DNA from: Mycolicibacterium diernhoferi
GTDB taxonomy: Bacteria > Actinomycetota > Actinomycetes > Mycobacteriales > Mycobacteriaceae
Length of the DNA: 64,000 nucleotides
Direction: 5' to 3'
Assembly: GCF_019456655.1 (NCBI RefSeq)
Contig: NZ_CP080332.1
Span: 186,001-250,000, forward strand
This document shows positions 45,808-55,079 of the stretch, piece after piece (position 1 is the stretch's first letter; each line of letters starts with the position of its first letter). Below the pieces are notes generated by a model, which saw only the letters and a program-made list of their open reading frames with translations, did no database searches and was not told where the DNA came from. The translations under genes were made by a program, and so were the position numbers.

Positions 45808-47586
45808 ATGACGACGGCAGAGGAACCGCGCGTTCTGCGGGAGGTGGTGCTCGGTCAGCTGGCCACCGGGGAGGCCCGCGCCTACAAGATGTGGCTGCCG
45901 CCGCTGACCGATCCCACACCGGTCGACGAACTCGTGGAACGCGATCAGCGCCAACCGCTGCGCTTCGGTCTCGGCATCATGGACGAGCCACGCCGGCACC
46001 GCCAGGAGGTGTGGGGCATCGATGTTTCCGCCGCGGCCGGCAACATCGCGATCGGCGGTGCGCCGCAGACCGGAAAGTCGACTTTCCTGCAGACGTTGGT
46101 GCTTTCGGCGGCTGCCACCCATACCCCGCGTCAGGTGCAGTTCTATTGCATCGATCTCGGCGGCGGTGGCCTGATGTATCTGGAGGACCTGCCGCACGTC
46201 GGTGGCGTGGCCACCCGCTCTGAGCCGGACCGGGTGAACCGGGCCGTCGCCGAGATGAAAGCCGTTCTGCGCCAGCGGGAGGCGATGTTCAAGCAGTTCC
46301 GGGTGGGCTCGATCTCCAGTTACCGCCAGATGCGGGAGGACCCCCAGCATCCGGCCTCCGCAGACCCGTTCGGAGACGTCTTCCTGGTGATCGACGGTTG
46401 GCCGGCGTTCGTGGCGGAGTTCCCCGATCTGGAACCGGTGGTGCAGGATCTGGCCGGGCAGGGGCTGGCCTTCGGCGTGCACACCATCATCTCCACGCCG
46501 CGCTGGACGGAGCTGAAGTCCCGGGTCCGTGACTATCTGGGCACCAAGGTCGAGTTCCGCCTCGGCGATGTCAATGAGACCCAGGTGGACCGGATGACCC
46601 GGGATATCCCGGCGAATCGGCCGGGCCGCGCCATCTCGATGGAGAGGCACCACCTGATGATGGGCGTGCCGCGGCTGGACGGGGTGCACAGCGCCGCGGA
46701 CATCGTCCCGGCGATCACCGCGGCCGTCGAGCACATCGCCGCACTGCACACCGACGAGGCGCCGCGGGTCCGGGTGCTGCCCGAGCGGATCCATCTGCGC
46801 GAGCTCGATCCGGCGCCGCCCGGACCGGATTCGGATTACCGCACCCGGTGGACCATTCCGCTGGGGATCCGCGAATCCGACCTGTCGGTGGCGGCCAACA
46901 ACATGGCGATCACCCCGCATCTGCTGATCTTCGGAGCGCCCAAGTCGGGTAAGACGACGATCGCGCACGCCGTCGCGCAGGCGATCTGCGCGCGCAACAG
47001 CCCGCAGCAGGTGCGCTTCATGCTCGCCGACTACCGGTCCGGGCTGCTGGACGCGGTGCCGCAGAGCCATCTGCTCGACGCCGGCGCGGTCAACCGCAAC
47101 AGCACCACGCTGGAGGAGTCCATCAAGGCGCTGGCGGTCAACCTCAAGAAGCGTCTGCCTCCACCCGATCTGACCACCGCGCAACTGCGTTCGCGGTCCT
47201 GGTGGACGGGCCCGGATGTGGTCCTGCTGGTGGACGATTGGCACATGATCGTCGCGGCCGGCGGGATGATGCCGCCGATGGCTCCGCTGGCCCCGTTGTT
47301 GCCGGCGGCGGCGGATATCGGGCTGCACATCGTGGTGACCTGTCAGATGAGCCAGGCGCATCGGGCGACCATGGACAAGTTCGTCGGCGCCGCCTACGGC
47401 GCCGGATCCCCGACCCTGTTCCTGTCGGGGGAGAAGACGGAATTCCCGACGAGCGAGTTCAAACTCAAGCGCAGGCCCCCTGGCCAGGCACTTCTGGTGT
47501 CGCCGGACGGCAAGGAAGTCGTGCAGGCGGCCTACATCGATCCCCCGGCAGAAGAAGTGCTCCTAGCACACCCAAACCGCGGTTAG
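45808..47586 (+). CDS. eccCb1: EccCb1, second half of the ESX-1 FtsK-type motor
   Basis: The 592-residue cytosolic protein has two ATPase modules with Walker A motifs GAPQTGKST (from residue 84) and GAPKSGKTT (from residue 376), matching the 591-residue M. tuberculosis protein. The last domain binds the C-terminal signal of EsxB and so recruits the EsxA/EsxB pair. It follows eccCa1 by 31 bases. Confidence 0.95.
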   Translation: MTTAEEPRVLREVVLGQLATGEARAYKMWLPPLTDPTPVDELVERDQRQPLRFGLGIMDEPRRHRQEVWGIDVSAAAGNIAIGGAPQTGKSTFLQTLVLSAAATHTPRQVQFYCIDLGGGGLMYLEDLPHVGGVATRSEPDRVNRAVAEMKAVLRQREAMFKQFRVGSISSYRQMREDPQHPASADPFGDVFLVIDGWPAFVAEFPDLEPVVQDLAGQGLAFGVHTIISTPRWTELKSRVRDYLGTKVEFRLGDVNETQVDRMTRDIPANRPGRAISMERHHLMMGVPRLDGVHSAADIVPAITAAVEHIAALHTDEAPRVRVLPERIHLRELDPAPPGPDSDYRTRWTIPLGIRESDLSVAANNMAITPHLLIFGAPKSGKTTIAHAVAQAICARNSPQQVRFMLADYRSGLLDAVPQSHLLDAGAVNRNSTTLEESIKALAVNLKKRLPPPDLTTAQLRSRSWWTGPDVVLLVDDWHMIVAAGGMMPPMAPLAPLLPAAADIGLHIVVTCQMSQAHRATMDKFVGAAYGAGSPTLFLSGEKTEFPTSEFKLKRRPPGQALLVSPDGKEVVQAAYIDPPAEEVLLAHPNRG

Positions 47587-47735
47587 GATGGGATTCGAGG
47601 CGCTTCAGCAAAATTTACGACTGGGCGCCAGCAACGGGTCGGGGGGAACGATTCTGATGCGACGGAGCAACGGCTGCGTCCCCCCTTATGGAAGCTATTT
47701 CCAGCAGTTTTGGAATCTGTGAGGAGGAACGGCAC

Positions 47736-48032
47736 ATGCAACCCATGCAGCACAACCCCGCGGTGGTGGGCATCGGCGGCCAGGTGGTCGCAAACGGTTC
47801 ACGTGGCCTGGCGACCGGGACGGCCGCCACCGCGGAGGCGGCCGCGCTGGTACCGGCCGGAGCGGAAGAGGTATCGGCGCAGGCTGTGATCGCTTTTGCC
47901 GGTGAGAGCGTGCAGATGGCCGCACTGAACGCGTACGCGCAGCAGGAACTGGCACGTGCCGGCGCCGCCTATCTGGAGGCGACCGGCATCTACACGACGG
48001 TGGACGGCGAAGCCGCCGCGACACTCTCCTAG
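47736..48032 (+). CDS. PE35: PE35
   Basis: The 98-residue PE protein (99 in M. tuberculosis) has a helical hairpin and the general type VII secretion signal YxxxD as Tyr86-Asp90 near the C-terminus. The N-terminal Pro-Glu pair that names the family is absent: it begins MQPMQHNPAVVG. It pairs with PPE68 encoded 56 bases on, is escorted by EspG1 and is exported by ESX-1. GAGGAGG before the ATG at 47736 sets the start. Confidence 0.85.
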   Translation: MQPMQHNPAVVGIGGQVVANGSRGLATGTAATAEAAALVPAGAEEVSAQAVIAFAGESVQMAALNAYAQQELARAGAAYLEATGIYTTVDGEAAATLS

Positions 48033-48088
48033 CCCCATCCGGCTTCCGCTCCCGACGAGACCGAGCAGCAGACCATGGCCAGCAAACT

Positions 48089-49429
48089 ATGACAACGGTA
48101 CCCGCAATCGTGCCGATGCTGTATGCGGCGTTGCCACCGGAGATCAACACCGGCCGCCTGATGGCGGGTGCCGGTGCTGCGCCGATGTACCAGGCTGCTG
48201 CTGCTTGGGAGATGCTCGCCATCGCCATGGAGACCCAGGCCGAGGAGCTGTCGGCCAGTCTGGCCTCGCTGGCGGGGGCTTGGCAGGGCGGGGCGAGCGA
48301 GCGGGCGGTGCAGGCGACCATGCCGATGGTGGTGTGGCTGCGGACCAGTGCGCTGCAGGCGCAGAAACGGGCCATGCAGGCCATTGCGCAGGCAAACTCG
48401 TATCTGCTGGCGATGGCGGTCACTCCACCGCTGGTCGAGATCGAATTGAACCATGTCACCCACGCGGTGCTGGAGGCGACGAACTTCCTGGGCGTGAACG
48501 CGATCCCGATCGGCATCAACGAGTTCGACTACTTCGTGCGGATGTGGACCCAGGCCGCCACCGCGATGCACGGCTACCAGGCAGAGACCGCGGCGAATAC
48601 GGTGTTCGAACCGATCTCGCCGTTGAAACCCATCGTGATGCCCGGTGTCGGCGAGGCCGCACTGGGATTCGCGTCGGGCAGACTCGCCGCGACGCTGCCC
48701 GGATCGATCATGCGGGAGACGGCGTTCGCGCACGTGACCGCCCAGGCGACCACCGAGTCGGCCGCACTGCTGGCCGGACGTGGTGCGGCACTGGGTAATC
48801 AAGCGGCCAACGCGGCGCAGAGCCAGACCCGCAAGGCCGACAACACCGCGCAGCAGGCCCAGGGCGAGCCCGAGCAGCTGATGAGTTCCGTGCAGCAGGG
48901 CGCGCAGATGGGTATGCAGCTCGGATCCCAGCTGGGTTCCATGGCGATGCAGGCGCCGCAGCAGATGATGCAGTCCGTCGCGCAACCGATGCAGCAACTG
49001 GTCGCACCCCTGCAGCAGGTCAGTTCGATCTTCGGGCAGATGGGTTCCGGTGGACCGAACAACGGCGCCCAGTTCGGGTTGATGGGTGCGAGCCCGTTCT
49101 CGAACCACCCGCTGGCCGGCGGAGCCGGTCCGGCCACCGGTGCCGGCCTGGTGCGGGCGGCCTCGCTGCCCGGTGCGGGCGGCAGCATGGCGAGCACGCC
49201 ACTGATGAACAGCCTTGTCGCACAACCATCGACCACGGCTGCCGCACCGGTCGGCGCCGCGGCAGGCGGCAGCGGTTCGGGTCTGGCCCCGGTGGGGGGC
49301 GCCGGCGGCGGACCGATGGGGGCGATGGGGAATGCCGGCAAGAGCGGCGGCAAGAAGCAGAGCCTCGCGGCGCCGTCGCAGCTCGCCCATGATCTGGGCG
49401 AGGAAGAGGACGACGGGGACGACTGGTGA
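48089..49429 (+). CDS. PPE68: PPE68
   Basis: The 446-residue protein carries the PPE domain: ALPPEINTGRLMAGAGAAPM near the N-terminus and the W-x-G turn in GAWQGGASERAV. The C-terminus is long, rich in Gln, Gly and Ala, and ends in an acidic EEEDDGDDW tail. M. tuberculosis PPE68 has 368 residues, so the tail is extended. It should heterodimerise with PE35 and be exported or membrane-associated through ESX-1. Confidence 0.88.
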   Translation: MTTVPAIVPMLYAALPPEINTGRLMAGAGAAPMYQAAAAWEMLAIAMETQAEELSASLASLAGAWQGGASERAVQATMPMVVWLRTSALQAQKRAMQAIAQANSYLLAMAVTPPLVEIELNHVTHAVLEATNFLGVNAIPIGINEFDYFVRMWTQAATAMHGYQAETAANTVFEPISPLKPIVMPGVGEAALGFASGRLAATLPGSIMRETAFAHVTAQATTESAALLAGRGAALGNQAANAAQSQTRKADNTAQQAQGEPEQLMSSVQQGAQMGMQLGSQLGSMAMQAPQQMMQSVAQPMQQLVAPLQQVSSIFGQMGSGGPNNGAQFGLMGASPFSNHPLAGGAGPATGAGLVRAASLPGAGGSMASTPLMNSLVAQPSTTAAAPVGAAAGGSGSGLAPVGGAGGGPMGAMGNAGKSGGKKQSLAAPSQLAHDLGEEEDDGDDW

Positions 49430-49520
49430 ATCGTCACACGACACATGACTTCCCGGCCGAGGGGGCTGGAAGACTCGCCATCCGTGGTGAGGACACAGGA
49501 AAACAGAAAGAGTACCGAGC

Positions 49521-49820
49521 ATGGCAATGAATACCGATGCCGCTGTCCTCGCCAAGGAGGCAGCGAATTTCGAGAGCATTTCCGGCGAACTGAAGGGGGT
49601 CATCGCTCAGGTCGAGTCGACCGGCGGTGCGCTCGCCGCGCAGATGGTCGGCCAGGCCGGCACCGCCGCCCAGGCGGCGCTGATGCGCTTCCACGAGGCC
49701 GCCGCGCGTCAGGTCCAGGAGCTCAACGACATCTCCGCCAACATCCACACTTCCGGTACGCAGTACACCGCGACCGACGATGACCAGGCCGCGACGCTGT
49801 CGTCGGCGATGAACCTCTGA
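49521..49820 (+). CDS. esxB: EsxB (CFP-10-like)
   Basis: The 99-residue WXG100 protein aligns throughout with CFP-10 (TDAAVLAKEAANFESISGEL, QAGTAAQAALMRFHEAA) and keeps the secretion signal Tyr82-x-x-x-Asp86 at the C-terminus. The turn that should be W-x-G reads Met42-Val-Gly44, so the hallmark Trp is missing. It forms a 1:1 complex with EsxA and its C-terminus docks on EccCb1. The esxA gene follows after 30 bases. Confidence 0.92.
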   Translation: MAMNTDAAVLAKEAANFESISGELKGVIAQVESTGGALAAQMVGQAGTAAQAALMRFHEAAARQVQELNDISANIHTSGTQYTATDDDQAATLSSAMNL

Positions 49821-49850
49821 CCTCGACGACTTTGTAGAAGGAGCTGACAC

Positions 49851-50138
49851 ATGACGAATCAAGTTTGGGATTTCGGTGGAATCGAAGGCGGCGCCGGCGA
49901 GATCCACGGCGCCGTGGGCGTCACCCAGGGACTGCTCGACGAAGGCAAGGCCTCGCTCGCCTCGCTCGCCTCGGTGTGGGGAGGCTCCGGCTCGGAGGCC
50001 TACCAGGCGGTGCAGATGCGTTGGGACAGCACCTCCGCCGAGCTCAACGCTGCGCTGCAGAACCTCGCGCAGACCATCAGCGAGGCCGGATCGTCCATGG
50101 CACAGACCGAAGCCGGTGTCACCGGGATGTTCGCCTGA
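49851..50138 (+). CDS. esxA: EsxA (ESAT-6-like)
   Basis: The 95-residue WXG100 protein has W-G-G (Trp43-Gly45) at the hairpin turn and matches ESAT-6 in length and in [19 protein letters not shown] and [19 protein letters not shown]. It is the main ESX-1 effector, linked to membrane damage in pathogens and to DNA transfer in M. smegmatis. It has a good AAGGAG ribosome binding site. A strong hairpin follows the gene. Confidence 0.95.
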   Translation: MTNQVWDFGGIEGGAGEIHGAVGVTQGLLDEGKASLASLASVWGGSGSEAYQAVQMRWDSTSAELNAALQNLAQTISEAGSSMAQTEAGVTGMFA

Positions 50139-50152
50139 TACCACGCGACCTC

Positions 50153-50188
50153 GGGTGGGCGGACCAGCCTTGGCATGTCCGCCCACCC
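50153..50188 (+). terminator. Perfect 12-bp hairpin after esxA
   Basis: GGGTGGGCGGAC pairs with GTCCGCCCACCC around a 12-base loop, 15 bases after the esxA stop. It should end or stabilise the esxBA transcript, letting the Esx proteins be made in excess over espI and eccD1. Confidence 0.75.
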
Positions 50189-50225
50189 AGTGCGTTTCGT
50201 GGTCCGTCTGACTTGAGAGGTATCT

Positions 50226-51674
50226 ATGTCGGCCGACTATGACCGGCTCTTCCACTCCTCGGGTGCTGCCGACGCGGCCGACGAGGACGCCGCACACCGC
50301 GAAGGCGGATCGTCGCCTACCGGGGCCGGCCCGATGCCGATCAGCCCATCCGGGTCGGGCGCACCCGGTTACGCCGGTGAGCACGTGGCCCCGCCCATGC
50401 CGATCGCGCCCGCCTCGACGTCCGCGGCTGCGCCGCCGACGCAGACCTCGTCGGCGCCGCCCGAGCGAGCCACCGAGGTCACCACACAGATTCCTGCGAC
50501 GCCCTCGACCACCGGGCCGCAGCGTGTCCAGAACGGGATGCTGCGCACGCCGCAGACCAACCCGTCACCCGGCGCCCGGTTCGAGCAGCATTACGCCGCG
50601 CCGCCGCCACAGCCGCGCCCGGCTCCGGCCCCGGCACCGAGCCAGCACTTCAACACCGAGGCAACGGAATCCACCTGGTCCCCGGCTCAACCTCCGCCCG
50701 CCACCGGGCAGCCGGCCCCGACATCGGCGGCCACCATGGGCAACCACCGCGCGATCGACGCACTGTCGCATGTCGGCGTGCGCGCCGCGGTGAAGATGCC
50801 CTCCCAACGCGGGTGGCGGCATTGGCTCTACATGCTGACCCGGATCAACATGGGTCCCTCGCCGGACGAGTTGTACGAGATGGACCTGCAGGCACGCGTC
50901 CGCCGAAATGCCCGGGACTCGTACCAGATCGGTGTGTTCGGGCTCAAGGGCGGAGTCGGCAAGACCGCCGTCACCGTGGCGCTGGGGTCTGCCTTGAGCC
51001 GGGTCCGGGGCGACCGCATCCTGGCCATCGACGCCGACCCCGATGGTGGCAACCTGGCCGATCGGGCCGGCAGGCAGTCCGCGGCGACCGTCTCGGATCT
51101 GTTGTCGGACAAGGAATTGTCGAGGTACAACGATATCCGCGCGTACACCAGCATGAACGCCGCGAACCTGGAGGTGCTGTCCTCCGAGGAGTACAGCGCC
51201 GCCCGTCGGGAGTTCAACGACGAGGACTGGAAAGCCGCCATCGGGGTGGTCTCCCGGTACTACAACCTGGTGCTCGCCGACTGCGGTGCGGGGCTGTTCA
51301 CCAACTCGTCGCGCGGGGTGCTGTCCACCGTCTCGGGCATGGTCATCGTGGCCAGCGCCTCGATCGACGGGGCGCGTCAGGCGGCGGTGACGATGGACTG
51401 GTTGCGCCAGAACGGATATCAGGATCTGCTCGGCCGGTCGTGTGTGGTGGTCAACCACGTCACCCCCGGAAAGACGAACATCGACGTCGAGGACCTGGTC
51501 CAGCAGTTCGAGCGGCATGTGGCTCCCGGCCGGGTCGTGGTGTTGCCCTGGGACAAGCACATCGCCGCGGGCACCGAGATCCAGCTGGAACTGCTCGGCC
51601 AGACCTTCCAGCGGCGCATCCTGGAACTGGCCGCGGCACTGTCCGATGACTTCGACAGGCTCGAACGGCGTTGA
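50226..51674 (+). CDS. espI: EspI, MinD/ParA-like ESX-1 ATPase
   Basis: The 482-residue protein has a Pro/Ala-rich N-terminus (to about residue 190) and a MinD-type ATPase domain with GLKGGVGKTA at residues 239-248 and AIDADPDGGNLADRAG. The M. tuberculosis protein is longer (666), mostly in the proline-rich part. EspI is reported to repress ESX-1 activity when ATP falls. It overlaps eccD1 by four bases. Confidence 0.92.
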   Translation: MSADYDRLFHSSGAADAADEDAAHREGGSSPTGAGPMPISPSGSGAPGYAGEHVAPPMPIAPASTSAAAPPTQTSSAPPERATEVTTQIPATPSTTGPQRVQNGMLRTPQTNPSPGARFEQHYAAPPPQPRPAPAPAPSQHFNTEATESTWSPAQPPPATGQPAPTSAATMGNHRAIDALSHVGVRAAVKMPSQRGWRHWLYMLTRINMGPSPDELYEMDLQARVRRNARDSYQIGVFGLKGGVGKTAVTVALGSALSRVRGDRILAIDADPDGGNLADRAGRQSAATVSDLLSDKELSRYNDIRAYTSMNAANLEVLSSEEYSAARREFNDEDWKAAIGVVSRYYNLVLADCGAGLFTNSSRGVLSTVSGMVIVASASIDGARQAAVTMDWLRQNGYQDLLGRSCVVVNHVTPGKTNIDVEDLVQQFERHVAPGRVVVLPWDKHIAAGTEIQLELLGQTFQRRILELAAALSDDFDRLERR

Positions 51675-53209
51675 CCACCACCGCAGCCCCGTCCGGGGCC
51701 TCCGCGCCGTCGGCGGTCACCCCGGGCCGGCCCTCGACCACCAGGGTCACCATCCTGACCGGCCGGCGGATGACGGACCTGGTGCTGCCGTCGTCGGCGC
51801 CGATCGAGGCCTATATCGACGAGACCGTGTCGGTGCTGGCCGAGTTGCTCGATGATGCCCCCGCCGATGTGTTGTCGGGCTTCGACTTCAAGGCACAGGG
51901 CGTATGGGCGTTCGCCCGGCCCGGTGCGCCGCCGCTGAAGGCGAGCGAATCGCTGGATGATTCGGGGGTGGTCGACGGCTCGCTGCTGACCCTGGTTTCG
52001 GTGAGTCGGACCGAGCGCTACCGGCCGCTCGTGGAGGACGTCATCGACGCCATCGCGGTGCTGGACGAGTCCCCGGAGTTCGACCGCGGCTCGCTGAACC
52101 GGTTCGTGGGATTGGCGATCCCGGCGGTGTCGACCACCGGCACGCTGACCGCACTGGCGGCCTGGGCCCAGTCCGGGCAGTCGTGGTGGTGGGCGGTCGC
52201 GCTGGCGGTGCTGGGGCTGGGTCTGCTCGCCGGTGGCATGGTGTCGCAGAGCCGGTACCAGAACATCGATCTGGCCGAGAGCCTGATGCTGGCCGCGTTG
52301 CCGCCGTTGGCCGCGGCGGCGGCGCTGGCGGTGCCATTGCCCAGGGAGGCCGACGGACTCGGCGCGCCACAGCTTGCCGCCGCAGCCGGGTTGACACTGC
52401 TGTTCACGCTGGCCACCCGCGGTGGGCCGCGCAGACGGGCCGATGTGGCGTCGTTCATCGCGGTGCTGACGGTGGCGATCACCGCGGCAGCCATCACCTT
52501 CGGCTACGGCGGTCAGGAGTGGGTACCGGCCGGTGCCATCGCATTCGGACTGATCGTGGTCACCAACGCCGCGAAACTGACGGTCGCGGTGGCCCGCATA
52601 GCGTTGCCGCCGATTCCGGCGCCGGGGGAGGCCGTCACCAACGACGAACTGCTGGACCCGGTTTCGCGGCCCGACATCGCCGACGAGGAATCGCCGACCT
52701 GGCAGGCGATCATCGCGTCGGTACCGGACTCCGCGGCGCGGCTCACCGAGCGCAGTCAGCTGTCGAAACAACTGCTCATCGGGTTTTTGTCGGCCGGAGC
52801 GGTGATCCTGGCCGGTGGGGCGATCTCGGTAGTGGTGCAGGGGCACTTCTTCGTGCACAGCATGATCGTGGCCGGGCTGGTCACCGTGATCTGCGGGTTC
52901 CGGTCCCGGCTGTACGCCGAGCGGTGGTGCGCCTGGGCGTTGATGGCCGTGACCGTCGCCGTCCCGACCGGGGTGGCGATCCGGCTGTGCCAGTGGTACC
53001 CGGACCGGGCTTGGCTGGTGCTGGCGATCTACCTGCTCGTCGCGGTGGTCGCGCTGATCACGGTCGCTGCCACCGATAACGTCAACCGGCTGTCACCGGT
53101 CACCAAACGCATCTTCGAGTTGTTGGACGGGGCCTCGATCGCTGCCGTCATCCCGCTGCTGCTGTGGATCGCCGGCGTCTACGACCTGTTGCGCAACCTG
53201 CGTTTCTAG
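51671..53209 (+). CDS. eccD1: EccD1, ESX-1 membrane channel component
   Basis: The 512-residue protein has an N-terminal ubiquitin-like domain (about residues 25-105: RVTILTGRRMTDLVLPSSAP) and about 11 membrane segments, as in M. tuberculosis EccD1 (511). EccD dimers line the membrane part of the type VII complex. The TTG start is inside the espI end (four-base overlap). Its stop overlaps espL, on the other strand, by four bases. Confidence 0.94.
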   Translation: MTTTAAPSGASAPSAVTPGRPSTTRVTILTGRRMTDLVLPSSAPIEAYIDETVSVLAELLDDAPADVLSGFDFKAQGVWAFARPGAPPLKASESLDDSGVVDGSLLTLVSVSRTERYRPLVEDVIDAIAVLDESPEFDRGSLNRFVGLAIPAVSTTGTLTALAAWAQSGQSWWWAVALAVLGLGLLAGGMVSQSRYQNIDLAESLMLAALPPLAAAAALAVPLPREADGLGAPQLAAAAGLTLLFTLATRGGPRRRADVASFIAVLTVAITAAAITFGYGGQEWVPAGAIAFGLIVVTNAAKLTVAVARIALPPIPAPGEAVTNDELLDPVSRPDIADEESPTWQAIIASVPDSAARLTERSQLSKQLLIGFLSAGAVILAGGAISVVVQGHFFVHSMIVAGLVTVICGFRSRLYAERWCAWALMAVTVAVPTGVAIRLCQWYPDRAWLVLAIYLLVAVVALITVAATDNVNRLSPVTKRIFELLDGASIAAVIPLLLWIAGVYDLLRNLRF

Positions 53210-53550
53210 GGGGTCCCGGTGATCTCGGCGACCGCCTCGTTGAGGCGGTCCTGGTCGGCGGCAATGGATTCCGACGCTTCGGCGGTGGCGTTGAGCAACG
53301 CCTCGTTCAGGCGCTGCTCCACGGTGTCCGAGCCCAGGCGCAGCAGACCGTCGGCGATGAAGACGTCGACCAGATGCTGGTGCCCGTTGAGGGTCACCTC
53401 GACGGTCTCGGATTCGTCTGTGGCGGTGAAGGACTCACTGGCCATCTTGTGGAGCTGCTGATCCATCAGTTCTTGCAGGCGGCCGGCCTGACGCAGCACC
53501 GCAGCCACCTCGGGGTGCATCCCGGTATCGCCGGCGGGATCGGTGCTCAC
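53206..53550 (-). CDS. espL: EspL
   Basis: The 114-residue protein (115 in M. tuberculosis) has a YbaB-like fold: AAVLRQAGRLQELMDQQLHK, then ETVEVTLNGHQHLVDVFIAD, GLLRLGSDTVEQRLNEALLN. EspL stabilises other ESX-1 proteins and is needed for full secretion in M. tuberculosis. It uses a GTG start and overlaps espB by four bases, being last in the mycP1-eccE1-espB-espL unit. Confidence 0.87.
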   Translation of the reverse strand: MSTDPAGDTGMHPEVAAVLRQAGRLQELMDQQLHKMASESFTATDESETVEVTLNGHQHLVDVFIADGLLRLGSDTVEQRLNEALLNATAEASESIAADQDRLNEAVAEITGTP

Positions 53551-55079
53551 TTGGCATCCTTGTCCTGCACGTCCCTGCGCCGCCGGTTCCCGATCACGGG
53601 CTCAGTGTAGGGCCGGTCCTCCACGTACAGTTCCTCATCCGGCGCGAAGCGCGGGTCGCGGCGTTTCTCCTTGCCCTGCTGGCCACCGCCGTGGCCCATG
53701 CCGCCCATACCGCCCATGCCGGCGCCCATGGCCGAGGCCGGAATGGCGCCGGACCCGCCACCGCGCGCGGCCGCAGGTCCCGGAGCCACGGTCTCGGGCC
53801 CGACGTTGGGCTGCAACGGCATCGACGGGACACCGCCACCGCCGGCGCCCCCACCAGAGCCGCCGCCGGCGCCCGCCGGGGAGACGCCCGGATCGTCGAG
53901 GCCCAGATCTGGCAGCCCGGGCTCGGGCATGCCACCAGCGGGTAGCCCGCCACCGGGGAGACCGCCGGAGGGCGTGCCTCCGGAGGGCGTGCCGCCGGAA
54001 GGGGAACCCCCACCCGGTGGTGACCCGCCGCCCGCGGGCGGACCGCCACCCGGCGGGGCGCTCGGGGCCTGCCCCGGTGCGGCGGTGCCCACGGGCTGCG
54101 GCGCGGTCGCTGTTGGCGATCCGCCGCCGGATCCGGCACCCGATCCGCCGCCGGTGCCGTCCGTGCCCGGGCCGGTGGGTTTCTCCTCGAGCTTCTTGAA
54201 CTTGCCACTCCGGTCGAGCTTCGTGCCGGGAGAATTCAAGGCAGCACGGATCGGTGGCGCCGGCGGTTTCACCGGCGTGATCATCGATCCGGCGGCGTAC
54301 TCGCTGAGCACCTGTTCGGACCGGGCCTGCAATTGCTGGTACTTGACCATCAGCAGCGCCATCTGGGCTGCGTCGGTGGTGCTGCGCAACGGGACGGTGA
54401 CCGCCTGGACCTCGGCCTCGGTCGGGTGCGCGGCGACGGCGCTGCGATGGACGCCGGACAGATGCCTGGCATGCTCGGCCAGTGTCCGCGCGGCGTCCGC
54501 CATCTCCTGCAACCATGCCTTGTGACGGCCCAGCGCAGTGCCCGCGACCTCGGCGGCGGTGCCCTCCCAGCCGATGGCGTCCAGGTCGAAAACCTCGGCA
54601 CGTGCGTCCAATTGGCCGGCGTAGGCGGTCCAGTCCGAGGCGAAGTCATCCAGTGTGGCGGCCTGGTCGGGCTGGGCGATCTGCTTGGCGGCGACCTCGA
54701 CGTCCAGGTAGCCCGGTGGCGCCGGGCAGCCCGCAATGGGCATGTGCGGCGTGGGAATCGCGCCGTCGGCCTGGGGAACTTCGGCCGCTGCGATCTCGGC
54801 CACGGTACCGTCGAGTGCTGCCGCTCCGGCCGCATCGGTCGCTTCGTAGGTGGCGGCCGCCCCCTGGAACGCCCGTGAGAGCAGCTTGGCCTCTTCCTGT
54901 CCGGCCTCGATGAAGGACTTCATACCGTCGCCCTCGGCGATGACCTGCCGGACGGCGACGCCGGCGAGATCCAGGCCGCAGGGGGGATTCGGTGGTGTCG
55001 GTGTGGCCGGCAACGGTATGTCGAGTTGGGCAGCCTTGTTCCGCAGGTCTGCGGGCTCCACCTCCAAGGGCGCTGTCAT
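53547..55079 (-). CDS. espB: EspB, secreted ESX-1 substrate
   Basis: The 510-residue protein has the fused PE/PPE-like helical N-domain with the Y-x-x-x-D signal at Tyr78-Asp82 and the W-x-G turn at Trp171-Gly173. A Gly/Pro/Ser-rich stretch follows (about residues 300-470), then the conserved tail (EELYVEDRPYTEPVIGNRRR) seen in M. tuberculosis EspB. EspB forms heptameric rings and is trimmed by MycP1 in the C-terminus on export. The Gly-Pro-rich part is longer than in M. tuberculosis (460 in total). Confidence 0.92.
   Translation of the reverse strand: MTAPLEVEPADLRNKAAQLDIPLPATPTPPNPPCGLDLAGVAVRQVIAEGDGMKSFIEAGQEEAKLLSRAFQGAAATYEATDAAGAAALDGTVAEIAAAEVPQADGAIPTPHMPIAGCPAPPGYLDVEVAAKQIAQPDQAATLDDFASDWTAYAGQLDARAEVFDLDAIGWEGTAAEVAGTALGRHKAWLQEMADAARTLAEHARHLSGVHRSAVAAHPTEAEVQAVTVPLRSTTDAAQMALLMVKYQQLQARSEQVLSEYAAGSMITPVKPPAPPIRAALNSPGTKLDRSGKFKKLEEKPTGPGTDGTGGGSGAGSGGGSPTATAPQPVGTAAPGQAPSAPPGGGPPAGGGSPPGGGSPSGGTPSGGTPSGGLPGGGLPAGGMPEPGLPDLGLDDPGVSPAGAGGGSGGGAGGGGVPSMPLQPNVGPETVAPGPAAARGGGSGAIPASAMGAGMGGMGGMGHGGGQQGKEKRRDPRFAPDEELYVEDRPYTEPVIGNRRRRDVQDKDAK

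Noticed and set aside
53547..55079. Reading the espB gene as EspK
   Set aside because: Both have proline-rich parts, but the YxxxD, the W-x-G spacing and the C-terminal VIGNRRR tail match EspB, and it is next to eccE1 as espB is.
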